Origin: Palsa-506 sp963707065
Lineage (GTDB): Bacteria; Actinomycetota; Actinomycetes; Streptosporangiales; Streptosporangiaceae
Direction of reading: 5' to 3'
Assembly: GCA_963707065.1 (NCBI GenBank)
Contig: CAVPPJ010000042.1
Span: forward strand, 186,001 to 250,000
Length of the DNA stretch: 64,000 bases
Under the pieces are notes generated by a model, which was not told the DNA's origin, did not search any database, and was given only the letters and a program-made list of their open reading frames with translations. Of the stretch, positions 53,286-62,020 are shown one piece after another (position 1 is the first letter of the stretch; each line of letters begins with the position of its first letter). The position numbers were made by a program, and so were the translations under genes.

Positions 53286-54409
53286 TAGGCGTCGACCACC
53301 ACGAGTTCCCTGGTGCCGTTGTTGAGCCGGTCGCAGCCATGCTCGGCGCAGATCACGATGTCCTCGATCCGGGCGCCGTGCGCGCCCGGGTAAATGCCCG
53401 GCTCGATGGAAAAGGCCATCCCCGGCTCCAGCCGTTCGGTGTTCCCCGCCACGATGTACGGATCCTCATGACACTCCAGGCCGATGCCGTGGCCGGTCCG
53501 GTGGATGAAATGCTCGCCATAGCCTGCCGCCGTGATCGGCTCGCGCGCGGCGGCGTCCACGGCCTCGGCGCTGACGCCAGGACGGACCGCGGCGCAGGCA
53601 GCCTCCTGGGCGTCCTTCAGTACCTGGTAGTACGCGGCAAAGCCGGCCGGCGGCGCGCCGATGACGTAGGTACGCGTGCAGTCAGAGCAGTAGCCCGACG
53701 GCATGGTGCCGCCGATATCGACCACGACGGCATCACCGGGGGCGAGCACGCGGCCGGACGCGCCATGGTGCGGGCTGGCGGCATTCGGCCCGGACGCGAC
53801 GATCGTGAAGTCCGCGCGGGCGTGTCCCTCGGCCACGATGGCCTCCGCGATGTCGGCGGCCACCTCCCGCTCGGTCCGCCCCGGCCGCAGCCAGCCCGGT
53901 ACCCGGGCATGCACCCGGTCGATGGCTTCGCCCGCCTCGCGGAGCGCGGCGACCTCGGCGGGCGTCTTGCGGATACGCAGGCTGCGCAGGGCGTCGCTGG
54001 CCAGCCCCTGCCGGGCGGCAGGCAGCGCGGTACGCAGCCTGAGCACCATCAGCGCCCACATCCGGTCCGCCAGGCCGACCGAGGTGACCGGGCCGATCTT
54101 GCGCGCGACCAGCGCGTACGGATCGTCTGTCTCGTCCCAGGCAGTGATGTCGAGCCCGATACCGCCCGCCGGGGAAGCCATCGCCGCGGGCAGCTCCAGC
54201 CGCGGCACGACGAGGAACGGCGGGCGCTCGGCGGGTATCACCAGGCAGGTCAGCCGCTCCAGTTGATGAGCGTCATAACCGGTCACGTACCGCAGGTCCG
54301 GCCCGGGGGTGAGGAGCAGGGCACCGAAGCCGGCGTCCGCCGCTGCCGCCGCGGCCTTTTCCAGCCGATCCGCCGGATAGAGCGGTGCCGGGGCCTGCTC
54401 GGTTACCAT
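53285..54409 (-). CDS. Xaa-Pro aminopeptidase-like M24 metallopeptidase
   Basis: About 374 residues from ATG 54409, which has GGGGAGG at proper distance; ATG 54433 is the longer alternative. All five metal ligands are present: Asp in VVDIGG, Asp in CSDCTRT, His in TGHGIGLECHE, Glu in SIEPGIY and Glu in RIEDIV. It is thus a complete dimetal M24 enzyme, in contrast to the degenerate member at 29270. Stop and the acyl-CoA dehydrogenase start overlap as TAATG. Cleaves X-Pro dipeptides or a related C-N bond. Confidence 0.9.
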   Translation of the reverse strand: MVTEQAPAPLYPADRLEKAAAAAADAGFGALLLTPGPDLRYVTGYDAHQLERLTCLVIPAERPPFLVVPRLELPAAMASPAGGIGLDITAWDETDDPYALVARKIGPVTSVGLADRMWALMVLRLRTALPAARQGLASDALRSLRIRKTPAEVAALREAGEAIDRVHARVPGWLRPGRTEREVAADIAEAIVAEGHARADFTIVASGPNAASPHHGASGRVLAPGDAVVVDIGGTMPSGYCSDCTRTYVIGAPPAGFAAYYQVLKDAQEAACAAVRPGVSAEAVDAAAREPITAAGYGEHFIHRTGHGIGLECHEDPYIVAGNTERLEPGMAFSIEPGIYPGAHGARIEDIVICAEHGCDRLNNGTRELVVVDA

Positions 54410-54549
54410 TAAGGCCTCCCCTAGTCGAGCCATGCAACCTTCCCTGCCTGCGCATCATCTCATCATGGTGAGGAGGGCCTCGCATCTAGACACAGGAGAC
54501 ATCAATGCCTCACGCTAGGTACACAAACACATACCAGATGTGAAACAAC

Positions 54550-55398
54550 GTGACTTCTGAGACTGTAGAAATTCCAGTGAGCCGCCAGGGCGCGACGGCT
54601 GCGCCCGGCCGCGCAGCCAGCCCGGCCGGTGAGTCCCGGCTGCCCGGGCCGGCCCAGGGGCCGGACCGCGAGGCCAGGCTCACCGCCGAGCTCGCGCAGG
54701 AACGGCACATCGCGCTCGAACTGCAGCGGGCGATCCTGCCACTGCATGACGGGCCGTTCGAGCTGCCCGGCCTGCGCGCCGTCGTCAGGTACCTGCCCGC
54801 GTCAAGCGGCCGGGTGGGCGGCGACTGGTACATCACCGCGGAGATGCCCACCGGCCAGGTGCTGATCGCGATCGGCGATGTCGCCGGGCATGGCCTGGCC
54901 GCGGCGGCCGGGATGGCCAGGCTGCGCGGCGCGCTGGCCGGCCTGGCGATCACCGGCGCTCCCCCGGAGCGCCTGGTCGGCTGGCTCAACGATCTGGTCC
55001 GCCATGTCGCACCCGAGCACACCGCCTCGGTCGCGGCCGGCTACTTCGACCCGGGTACCCGGGTGCTCTGCTGGGCGCAGGCGGGTCATCCCCCGCCGCT
55101 GCTGGTCCGGGGCGCCGCGGCGTGGCCGCTCGATCCGCCGGACGGCATCCTGCTCGGCGCGGGAGAAGCCGCCTACGCCGCGGGCACCGTGCCGTTGCGC
55201 CGCGGCGACGTGCTGCTGCTCTACAGCGACGGGCTGGTGGAGCGCAGGGACCGCTCGCTGGACGACGGCCTGGCCACGCTGGCCAGCTCGGCGCGCGGCA
55301 TCGGTGACCCGGAGCAGGTCATCACCGCCGTGCTGCACGCGCTCGGCACGACCGACCCCGAGGACGACACCTGCCTGGTGGCGCTGCAGGTGCTGTAG
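54550..55398 (+). CDS. PP2C-type (SpoIIE/RsbU-like) serine phosphatase
   Basis: A 282-residue protein with a disordered N terminus and a PPM phosphatase domain from about residue 55. GRVGGDWYI and IGDVAGHGLAAAAGMA carry the metal-binding Asp residues, and DVLLLYSDGLVERRD and DDTCLVAL complete the site. No sensor domain is attached, so it is probably a partner-switch phosphatase controlling an anti-sigma antagonist. GTG start without clear Shine-Dalgarno. Divergent from the M24 operon. Confidence 0.88.
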   Translation: MTSETVEIPVSRQGATAAPGRAASPAGESRLPGPAQGPDREARLTAELAQERHIALELQRAILPLHDGPFELPGLRAVVRYLPASSGRVGGDWYITAEMPTGQVLIAIGDVAGHGLAAAAGMARLRGALAGLAITGAPPERLVGWLNDLVRHVAPEHTASVAAGYFDPGTRVLCWAQAGHPPPLLVRGAAAWPLDPPDGILLGAGEAAYAAGTVPLRRGDVLLLYSDGLVERRDRSLDDGLATLASSARGIGDPEQVITAVLHALGTTDPEDDTCLVALQVL

Positions 55399-55417
55399 CG
55401 GTGCGGGCCCGCGCCGG

Positions 55418-56338
55418 TCAGCCGGTCCCGGCGGCGAGCGCGGCGGACATCCGGCCCAGCGAGGAACCGAGATCCCAGCGGGCGTCTAGCTCGGCCAGCC
55501 GGGCCGGGTCGGCGGGTGATGTCGGCAGGGTGCCGCCGGTCGCGGGCACCGGCGCATCGGTTGCCACCGCGACCACCGGCACCGCTGCGGCCAGGTAGTC
55601 GCGGGACGCGGCGAGCTTGGCCCTGCTGCCCATCGGGAAACCGCCGTGGCCCTTGTCCAGCGCCGTCAGCATCGCCTCGACGGTGCCGAAGACGCGGACC
55701 AGCGCAGCCGCCGTCTTCTCCCCCACTCCGGGAACCCCGGGCAGGCCATCACTGGGGTCGCCGCGTAGCGCCGCGAACGCCGCGTAGGTGCCGGCCGGGA
55801 TCTGGTAGCGGCCGGTCACCCAGGCCTCGTCCACGATGTCGAGCTTGGACAGGCCGCGCGCGGTGTAGATCACCCGCACCCCGCGGGAATCATCCACCAG
55901 CTGGAACAGGTCCCTGTCACCGGTGACCACCTCGACCGGGCCGTCCGCGCGGGCGGTCAGGGTGCCGATCACGTCGTCGGCCTCGTACCCTGGCGCGGCT
56001 GCCATCGCTACCCCGGCCGCCGCGAGCACTTCCTCGATCACCGGCACCTGGGCGGTGAGCGCGTCCGGTGCCTGCTCGGTGCCGTCCGGGTTGGCCCGGT
56101 GCGCCTTGTAAGAAGGGATCGCGGCTACCCGGAATGCTGGCCGCCAGTCAGCGTCCATGCAGGCGATCAGGCTGCCCGGCCGCCGCGCGCGGATCAGCCG
56201 GGCGATCATGTCAAGCATCCCCCGGACCGCGTTGACCGGCGTGCCGTCTGGCGCCGTCATGGTCTCCGGCACGCCATAGAACGCGCGGTAATACAAGGAG
56301 GCACTGTCCAGCAGCATCAGCGAGGCCATTCTGGTCAT
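55418..56338 (-). CDS. 5'-3' exonuclease (FEN-like, DNA polymerase I N-terminal type)
   Basis: A stand-alone flap endonuclease/5'-3' exonuclease of about 306 residues from ATG 56338. MLLDSASLYYRAFYG starts the PIN-like fold, PGYEADDVIGTLTA and VVTGDRDLFQLVDD carry metal-binding acids and GDPSDGLPGVPGVGEKTAAALV is the helix-hairpin-helix. It removes RNA primers or flaps. The open frame extends to ATG 56461, but that stretch is low-complexity and contains an 18-bp duplication, so I favour the shorter form. Confidence 0.88.
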   Translation of the reverse strand: MTRMASLMLLDSASLYYRAFYGVPETMTAPDGTPVNAVRGMLDMIARLIRARRPGSLIACMDADWRPAFRVAAIPSYKAHRANPDGTEQAPDALTAQVPVIEEVLAAAGVAMAAAPGYEADDVIGTLTARADGPVEVVTGDRDLFQLVDDSRGVRVIYTARGLSKLDIVDEAWVTGRYQIPAGTYAAFAALRGDPSDGLPGVPGVGEKTAAALVRVFGTVEAMLTALDKGHGGFPMGSRAKLAASRDYLAAAVPVVAVATDAPVPATGGTLPTSPADPARLAELDARWDLGSSLGRMSAALAAGTG

Positions 56339-56436
56339 CTTGCCAGGGCTGGCCCTCAGCCGAGCCGGATCGGCCGCCTCGCTGCCGCCTGATTCGGCGC
56401 GGACCCGGCCCGGCCCGCGCCGCGAGGCGGCCGGCC

Positions 56437-56468
56437 GAGTCATGCATTTCTCTGGAGTCATGCATTTC
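56437..56468 (-). repeat. 18-bp period duplication at the exonuclease 5' end
   Basis: GAGTCATGCATTTC occurs at 56437-56450 and 56455-56468. Each copy contains an ATG of the exonuclease frame, so the duplication created an extra possible start. Confidence 0.8.
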
Positions 56469-56607
56469 CTCTATGGATAGCCGAAGTTTTTGGCATCGGA
56501 GCTGGCCGTCAGCTGGCCCATCAGTGGGGCTATCTGGTGGGACGCTGGAATTGCCTGCTGGGCGGACTCGCCCGGTAGCCCGTCCGGCCGGCCCGCGAGG
56601 AGGAACG

Positions 56608-57162
56608 ATGACACCAGCGAATGTGGTGCGCACCCGGTGTCCCGGCGACCTGCTGACCGCGATCCGCGGCGTCACGACGTACCGCGCTGACTGGCAGCAG
56701 ACCGCCGCGCTCGCCGCCGGGCAGCTGCGCGCGCGGCTGCCCGGCCCGGAGATCCTGACCAGCGCCGAGCGGGCCGGTGATCCAGACGGGTACGTCAGCC
56801 ACCTGCTGCACACGGAGCCCGATGGCTCGTTCTCCATCTGTGCCCTTGTCTGGCGGCCCGGCCAGCTAACCCCGATCCATGACCACGTGACATGGTGCGT
56901 GTTCGGTGTGCTCCAGGGAGCCGAGTACGAGGAGCTTTACGCGCTGCGCGACGGCGGCGCCTGCCTGGCCGAGGTGGGCAGTAACGTGAACGCGGCGGGC
57001 GAGGTCAGCGGGTTCGCGCCGCCCGGTGACATTCACCGGGTCCGCAATTGCGGCGACGGTGTCTCGATCTCCCTGCATGTCTACGGAGCCGACATCACCC
57101 GGCTCGGCAGCAGCGTCCGGCGTACCTATGACCTGCCGGTCATGGCGCCGTCGGCCGGCTGA
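56608..57162 (+). CDS. Cysteine dioxygenase-family cupin
   Basis: A 184-residue cupin. HDHVTWCVFGVLQGAEYEELY supplies His91 and His93, and GDIHRVRN supplies His143, the 3-His iron site of cysteine dioxygenase-type enzymes. The reaction would be oxidation of cysteine (or a related thiol) to its sulfinate with O2. GAGGAGG lies 7 nt before ATG 56608. The open frame continues upstream but has no better start. Confidence 0.85.
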   Translation: MTPANVVRTRCPGDLLTAIRGVTTYRADWQQTAALAAGQLRARLPGPEILTSAERAGDPDGYVSHLLHTEPDGSFSICALVWRPGQLTPIHDHVTWCVFGVLQGAEYEELYALRDGGACLAEVGSNVNAAGEVSGFAPPGDIHRVRNCGDGVSISLHVYGADITRLGSSVRRTYDLPVMAPSAG

Positions 57163-57381
57163 GGTCCAGCATTAGCTCCGCTTCCCGGTGATCAGGTTCC
57201 TCCGGCCTGACCAGCTGGCGCCTGCCCGTGCTGCGTCTCTCCCCCGGCGGGCTCGGCGCGGCCGGGTAACCGTCGCCGATAGACGGGCGATCAGCCCATC
57301 GACAGCATCGGCGAGCGGGAGAAAAATACTTGCTGTTCTCGCTGGTACCGAGAGGCAAACTGTCAGTGGATAGCACTAGAT

Positions 57382-57397
57382 TCGAACTAGCACTCGA
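57382..57397 (+). promoter_or_regulatory. LexA/SOS-box-like sequence upstream of the HNH gene
   Basis: TCGAACTAGCACTCGA matches the actinobacterial SOS box TCGAAC-N4-GTTCGA at ten of twelve fixed positions. It lies 33 nt before the ATG of a 13E12/DUF222 gene, a family known to include LexA targets in Mycobacterium tuberculosis. Confidence 0.45.
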
Positions 57398-57429
57398 AGC
57401 AAGGAGCTTGGCCGGAGGGAGGCATCCGG

Positions 57430-58938
57430 ATGTGCGCACCTGGCCAGTCGGCCGCGCCGCCCGCGTCCGCGGCCGAGGCGCTCACGGTGCTGGCAGCTGC
57501 CCTGGATTACCTCAACGGCGCAGACGTGGCATCGTGGCCGGCCACCGAGCAGGCTTCCTGCCTGAAGGCCATGGAACGGGCGGAGTCCAAGCACACCGCC
57601 GCCCGGACGGCGATCCTCGCCGCGTTCACAGCGCAGTCCGCATTCGCCGATGACGGCCAGCATTCGGCCCGGGCGTGGCTCAGCTGGCAAACCGGCGTCA
57701 CCACCGGGGCTGCGGCGGGCGCGGTCGGCTGGGTGAGGCGCATTGCCGCTCACCCGGCTGTCGGCGGGGCGCTCGCCGCCGGTGACATCTCCGCGTCGTG
57801 GGCCAGGGAGATCTGCGCCTGGACCAGCCGGCTGCCCGGGGACAAGCGCGATGACGCGGATGCCATCCTGCTCGGCGCCGCGGCGGGCGGAGCTGACCTG
57901 GCCGCCCTGGCCGGGCTGGCGGAGGAGATGTATCGCCGGTGCTGCCCGCCGGACGCCGATGACGACGGGTTCGACGACCGCCGCCTGCGGCATGATCGCA
58001 CCTTCCGCGGCGCTGGTCGTGTCGACGGCGACCTGACCCCGGCATGTTCCGCGGCCCTGGCCGCGGTGCTTGACGCACTCGGGCAGAAGGCAGGCCCGGA
58101 GGACGAGCGCACCAAGCGCCAGCGCGATCACGACGCGCTGGAGGAGGCATGCACCCGGCTGATTGCCTCCGGGATGCTGCCCGAGCGGGCCGGCCAGCCG
58201 GCCCACATCCAGCTGCACATGACGCTCCGCGAGCTGCGCGGCAGCAGCGACGGCGGCGGGATGGAGGAAGCCTGGTCTGCCGCCGGGGCGGCCGGGCACG
58301 GCTGGCTGACCGGCCCGGGCGCGGCCGCGGCGGCCTGCGACGCGGCGATCGTGCCGGTCGTCAGCGGCCATGTGGACTACGCGGTTCTCGCCGAGATGAC
58401 CGAGATGTTCCTGGCCGGTCACGGTCTTCGCGCAGAGCGCGTGGCAGGCACGGCCGGCGCCGGCGGGCCGCGCGGGCCGCTGGACCCGGCGACTCTTGCC
58501 CGGCTCAGCCACGCGCTGCTCGCCCGGGCGGCCGACGTGCTCTCCGGGCCTGCCGGGCTCGCCGCATTCCTGCGCGGCAACTACGTGGCGGCAGGCAGGC
58601 CCTTCGCCCATCTCAGCCTGCCCCTCGATGTCGGCAAGGCCACCGAGGAGATCCCGGCCCAGCTGCGCCGCGCGGTGATCCACCGGGACCGCTGCTGCCG
58701 GTTTCCCGGCTGCGCCCAGCCACCTGCCGCCTGCCAGGTGCATCATGTCCGGGGCCGCAAGGACGGCGGCCCCACCTGCCTGAGCAATCTGACCTTGCTA
58801 TGCCGGTTCCACCATCTCATCGCCGTGCACCGCTGGGGCTGGACCATCACCCTGCACCCGGACGGCACCGTGACCGCGACCAGTCCCGGCGGGCAGCGCG
58901 TCTTGCGTAGCCACGGGCCGCCCGCCCGGGCCGCCTGA
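57430..58938 (+). CDS. DUF222 (13E12 repeat) HNH endonuclease
   Basis: A 502-residue protein. An all-helical DUF222 domain fills residues 1-380, and an HNH nuclease motif lies near the C terminus: CRFPGC, then CQVHHVRGRKDGGPT and NLTLLCRFHH, with zinc-binding Cys and His in order. These proteins are abundant in actinobacteria, with unclear roles; some behave like mobile homing-type elements. GGAGGGAGG precedes the ATG. A LexA-like box lies upstream. Confidence 0.9.
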   Translation: MCAPGQSAAPPASAAEALTVLAAALDYLNGADVASWPATEQASCLKAMERAESKHTAARTAILAAFTAQSAFADDGQHSARAWLSWQTGVTTGAAAGAVGWVRRIAAHPAVGGALAAGDISASWAREICAWTSRLPGDKRDDADAILLGAAAGGADLAALAGLAEEMYRRCCPPDADDDGFDDRRLRHDRTFRGAGRVDGDLTPACSAALAAVLDALGQKAGPEDERTKRQRDHDALEEACTRLIASGMLPERAGQPAHIQLHMTLRELRGSSDGGGMEEAWSAAGAAGHGWLTGPGAAAAACDAAIVPVVSGHVDYAVLAEMTEMFLAGHGLRAERVAGTAGAGGPRGPLDPATLARLSHALLARAADVLSGPAGLAAFLRGNYVAAGRPFAHLSLPLDVGKATEEIPAQLRRAVIHRDRCCRFPGCAQPPAACQVHHVRGRKDGGPTCLSNLTLLCRFHHLIAVHRWGWTITLHPDGTVTATSPGGQRVLRSHGPPARAA

Positions 58939-59002
58939 CCCGGGCCGGGCAGCCTGACCCGGCGGCGCCGGAGGTAACCATTCGGGATCGATCTGGCGCA
59001 CG

Positions 59003-61984
59003 CTACGCGACGGAGGAGTACGCCACGACTCCCCGGCGCAGCGCATCGATGGCGGCGCGCGCTTTCGCCGCCAGCGGCGTCCGCCCGGCCGCGACCGCGA
59101 CTTGGTCCAGGAGGTCGATGAGTTGCTTGGCGGCCCGCACGAAATCGCCCGGGGTCAGGCCGGTTTCGAGGACCGTTTCCAGCCGCCGCCCCTGCGCCCA
59201 GGCATGCGCATTCCAGGCGAAGCCCAGATCGGGCTCACGCAGGAATGACAGCTGGTGCTCGCGTTCGGTGCCGGCCAGGTTGCCCCAGAGCCGGACCATC
59301 GCGGTCAGCACGTCACGGACCTGCCCGCCCGGCAGTCGCGGCGAGCTCCCGTCCTCCGGCGGCCGGCGGGACTCGAAGGTCAGCGTGGAAACGCAGGCGG
59401 CGAGCTCGGCGGGAGATAGCGCGTCCCAGAGCCCGCGCCGCAAGCACTCCGACGCGAGCAGGTCAAGTTCGGTGTACAGGCTGGCCAGCCGCCTGCCCTC
59501 CGCCGTTACCGTGTCGCCATCCAGGTAGCCGAGCTGGGTAAGGACTCCGCACACCCGGTCAAAGGTTCGCGCGATGACGTGCGTGCGCCCGGCGATCCTG
59601 CCTTCCAGTTCCTCGGCCTGCCGCCGCATCCGCTGCTGCTGCTCGGCCTTCCTGGCATGCTCGTCGCGGTCGGGGCAGCCATGGCAGGGGTGCTGGCGCA
59701 GCCGCCGCCGGAGCGCCGCCATCTCGGCGTCCTCGCTGCCCGTCCTGGCTGGCCCCGGCCCGGCGGCATCGCCGGTGCCCCCGGCGGCCTGGTCCACGGC
59801 GGCCTGGTCCACGGCGGCCTGGTCCACGCGATGCCTGCTGAGATCCACGCCCGCCAGCCGGTTGCGCATGGTGGCGGCCAGGTCCCGGCGGTGATTCGCC
59901 GACCTGACACTGAAGGAAGCGGGGATCCTGATCCGCTCGATAGCCTCGACGGGCACCGGGAAATCAGCCGGAGACAGTCGCTTGACCTGCCGGTTCGCGG
60001 TGAGGACGAGTGGCATTGGCTCGTCCTTGCCGTTCGCGAACACTTCGAGCACGACGGCGAGCCCGGCCCGCCTGCCGCTGGGCACCCGGATGATGTCGCC
60101 GCGGCGCAACTGCTGCAGGGAAGCCGTGGCCTCGGCCCGGCGGCTGGCTGATCGCTGCCTGGCCTGATCGCCCTCGCGCTGGGACAGCTCCCGGCGCAGC
60201 GCGGCGTACTCGGCGAAGTCGCCGAGATGGCAGCTGACCGTGGCCTCGTCCATGGCCTGCCGGCTGCGCCTGGCCTGCCGGGCGGTCCCGACGACCGCCC
60301 GGTCCGCCTGGAACTGGGCGAACGAGGACTCCAGCAGCGTGGCCGCGCGCTTTCTGCCAACCTGGCCGACCAGGTTGACCGCCATGTTGTAGGACGGCCG
60401 GAAGCTGGAGCTGAGCGGGTAGGTCCTGGTACCGGCCAGGCCGGCCACCCACACCGGGTCCAGGCCCGGCTGCCAGAGGACCACGGCGTGCCCCTCGACG
60501 TCGATCCCCCGGCGGCCCGCCCGCCCGGTCAGCTGGGTGTATTCGCCCGGCGTCAGGTCAGCATGCGCTTCGCCGTTCCATTTATCCAATCGCTCGATGA
60601 CCACGGTCCTGGCGGGCATGTTGATGCCGAGTGCGAGCGTCTCGGTGGCGAACACCGCCCGCACCAGCCCGGCCGCGAAGAGCTCCTCCACCACTTGCTT
60701 GAACGTGGGCAGCAGCCCGGCGTGATGGGCGGCGATGCCGCGCTGGAGGCCGAGCAGCCACTCGCTGTAGCCGAGCACGGGCAGGTCGTCGCGGGGGATG
60801 CCGGCCGTGTACCGCTCGGCCACCTCGGTGATCTCAGTGGCCTCCGCCGGGGTGGTCAGCCGGAGGCCGGCGCTGAGGCACTGCTGCACCGCCGCGTCGC
60901 AGCCGGCCCGGCTGAAAATGAACGTGATGGCCGGCAGCAGGCCCGCGGCATCCAGCCGGCTGATGACGTCGGGACGCATCGTGGTCCTGACCCTGGGCGG
61001 GCGGCGCCCGCCGCGGCCTGGCCGGCCTGGTGGCTTCCGCGCCGCCAGCCGGTCACGCTGCGCAATCCGGAGCAGCTCTGGATTGACCATCGCGCGGGCC
61101 CGGCCGTTCGCCGTGGCCGGCCCGCGGGGCTGGCTGCCGCCTCGGACCGGCCCGCCGGGCTGGCTGCCTCGGGACGGCCCGCTGCGTCCGCTGGTGCCGC
61201 TGGTCCGGGTGCGCCTGCCGGTCCCGTCGCGGCCGCCGGCCGCGGCCCGGCCACTGGTCCCGTCGCGTCCGCCGGCCGGCGCCCGCGAATCGTGATCGCT
61301 GATGAAAAGGTCATAGAGCCGGCCGCCGGCCAGCATGTGCTGCCAGAGCGGTACCGGCCGGTGCTCATCGACGATCACCGTGGTGCCGCCGCGTACCTGG
61401 GCGAGCCAGTCGCCGAACTCCTCCGCGTTGCTGACCGTCGCGGACAGCGCGGCCAGCCGCACGGACTCCGGCAGGTGGATGATCACCTCTTCCCAGACCG
61501 CGCCGCGGAACCGGTCGGCGAGATAGTGCACCTCGTCAAGCACCACGTAGCCGAGGGTGTCGAGGGTGGCCGAGCCCGCGTACAGCATGTTGCGCAGCAC
61601 CTCGGTGGTCATCACCACCACGGGTGCCTCGCCGTTGATGCTGTGATCGCCGGTCAGCAGGCCGACGCTGGCCGGCGAGTAGCGGCGGACCAGGTCGGAG
61701 TACTTCTGGTTGGACAGGGCCTTGATCGGGGTGGTGTAGAAGCATTTCCGGCCCTCGGCCAGGGCCAGGTGAACGGCGAACTCACCGACCACTGTCTTGC
61801 CCGATCCGGTCGGCGCGGCGAGCAGGACCCCGTGACCTCCGTTCAGCGCCCGGCACGCGCGGACCTGGAAATCGTCGAATTCGAAGTCATAGAGGCCGCG
61901 GAACGCGGCAAGCTCAGGACCGTCCTCCGCCCGGCGCCGGCGGGAAGCGGCGTAACGGTCCGCGGGACTTACCGGGGTGCTCAT
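59003..61984 (-). CDS. Ski2/Mtr4-like DExH helicase
   Basis: A 993-residue superfamily 2 helicase. Motif I APTGSGKT near 57-64, DEVH box near 150-153, SATVSN (motif III), TETLALGINMPARTVV (motif V) and QLTGRAGRRGID (motif VI) are intact. The C-terminal part is the actinobacterial helicase domain of the RNA-helicase type. A 65-residue Gly/Arg-rich stretch is inserted between motif III and motif IV, and a 15-bp repeat encodes AVDQA three times near residue 720. Last of tatA-tatC-helicase, 36 nt behind tatC. A role in RNA turnover is inferred from the family. Confidence 0.92.
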   Translation of the reverse strand: MSTPVSPADRYAASRRRRAEDGPELAAFRGLYDFEFDDFQVRACRALNGGHGVLLAAPTGSGKTVVGEFAVHLALAEGRKCFYTTPIKALSNQKYSDLVRRYSPASVGLLTGDHSINGEAPVVVMTTEVLRNMLYAGSATLDTLGYVVLDEVHYLADRFRGAVWEEVIIHLPESVRLAALSATVSNAEEFGDWLAQVRGGTTVIVDEHRPVPLWQHMLAGGRLYDLFISDHDSRAPAGGRDGTSGRAAAGGRDGTGRRTRTSGTSGRSGPSRGSQPGGPVRGGSQPRGPATANGRARAMVNPELLRIAQRDRLAARKPPGRPGRGGRRPPRVRTTMRPDVISRLDAAGLLPAITFIFSRAGCDAAVQQCLSAGLRLTTPAEATEITEVAERYTAGIPRDDLPVLGYSEWLLGLQRGIAAHHAGLLPTFKQVVEELFAAGLVRAVFATETLALGINMPARTVVIERLDKWNGEAHADLTPGEYTQLTGRAGRRGIDVEGHAVVLWQPGLDPVWVAGLAGTRTYPLSSSFRPSYNMAVNLVGQVGRKRAATLLESSFAQFQADRAVVGTARQARRSRQAMDEATVSCHLGDFAEYAALRRELSQREGDQARQRSASRRAEATASLQQLRRGDIIRVPSGRRAGLAVVLEVFANGKDEPMPLVLTANRQVKRLSPADFPVPVEAIERIRIPASFSVRSANHRRDLAATMRNRLAGVDLSRHRVDQAAVDQAAVDQAAGGTGDAAGPGPARTGSEDAEMAALRRRLRQHPCHGCPDRDEHARKAEQQQRMRRQAEELEGRIAGRTHVIARTFDRVCGVLTQLGYLDGDTVTAEGRRLASLYTELDLLASECLRRGLWDALSPAELAACVSTLTFESRRPPEDGSSPRLPGGQVRDVLTAMVRLWGNLAGTEREHQLSFLREPDLGFAWNAHAWAQGRRLETVLETGLTPGDFVRAAKQLIDLLDQVAVAAGRTPLAAKARAAIDALRRGVVAYSSVA
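59783..59827 (-). repeat. 15-bp tandem repeat, three copies, in the helicase gene
   Basis: GGCGGCCTGGTCCAC is repeated exactly three times, encoding AVDQA units on the reverse strand. Confidence 0.9.
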
Positions 61985-62020
61985 GCGGTCAAGACTAGGC
62001 CGGGCGCCCGGCCGCGCTGG

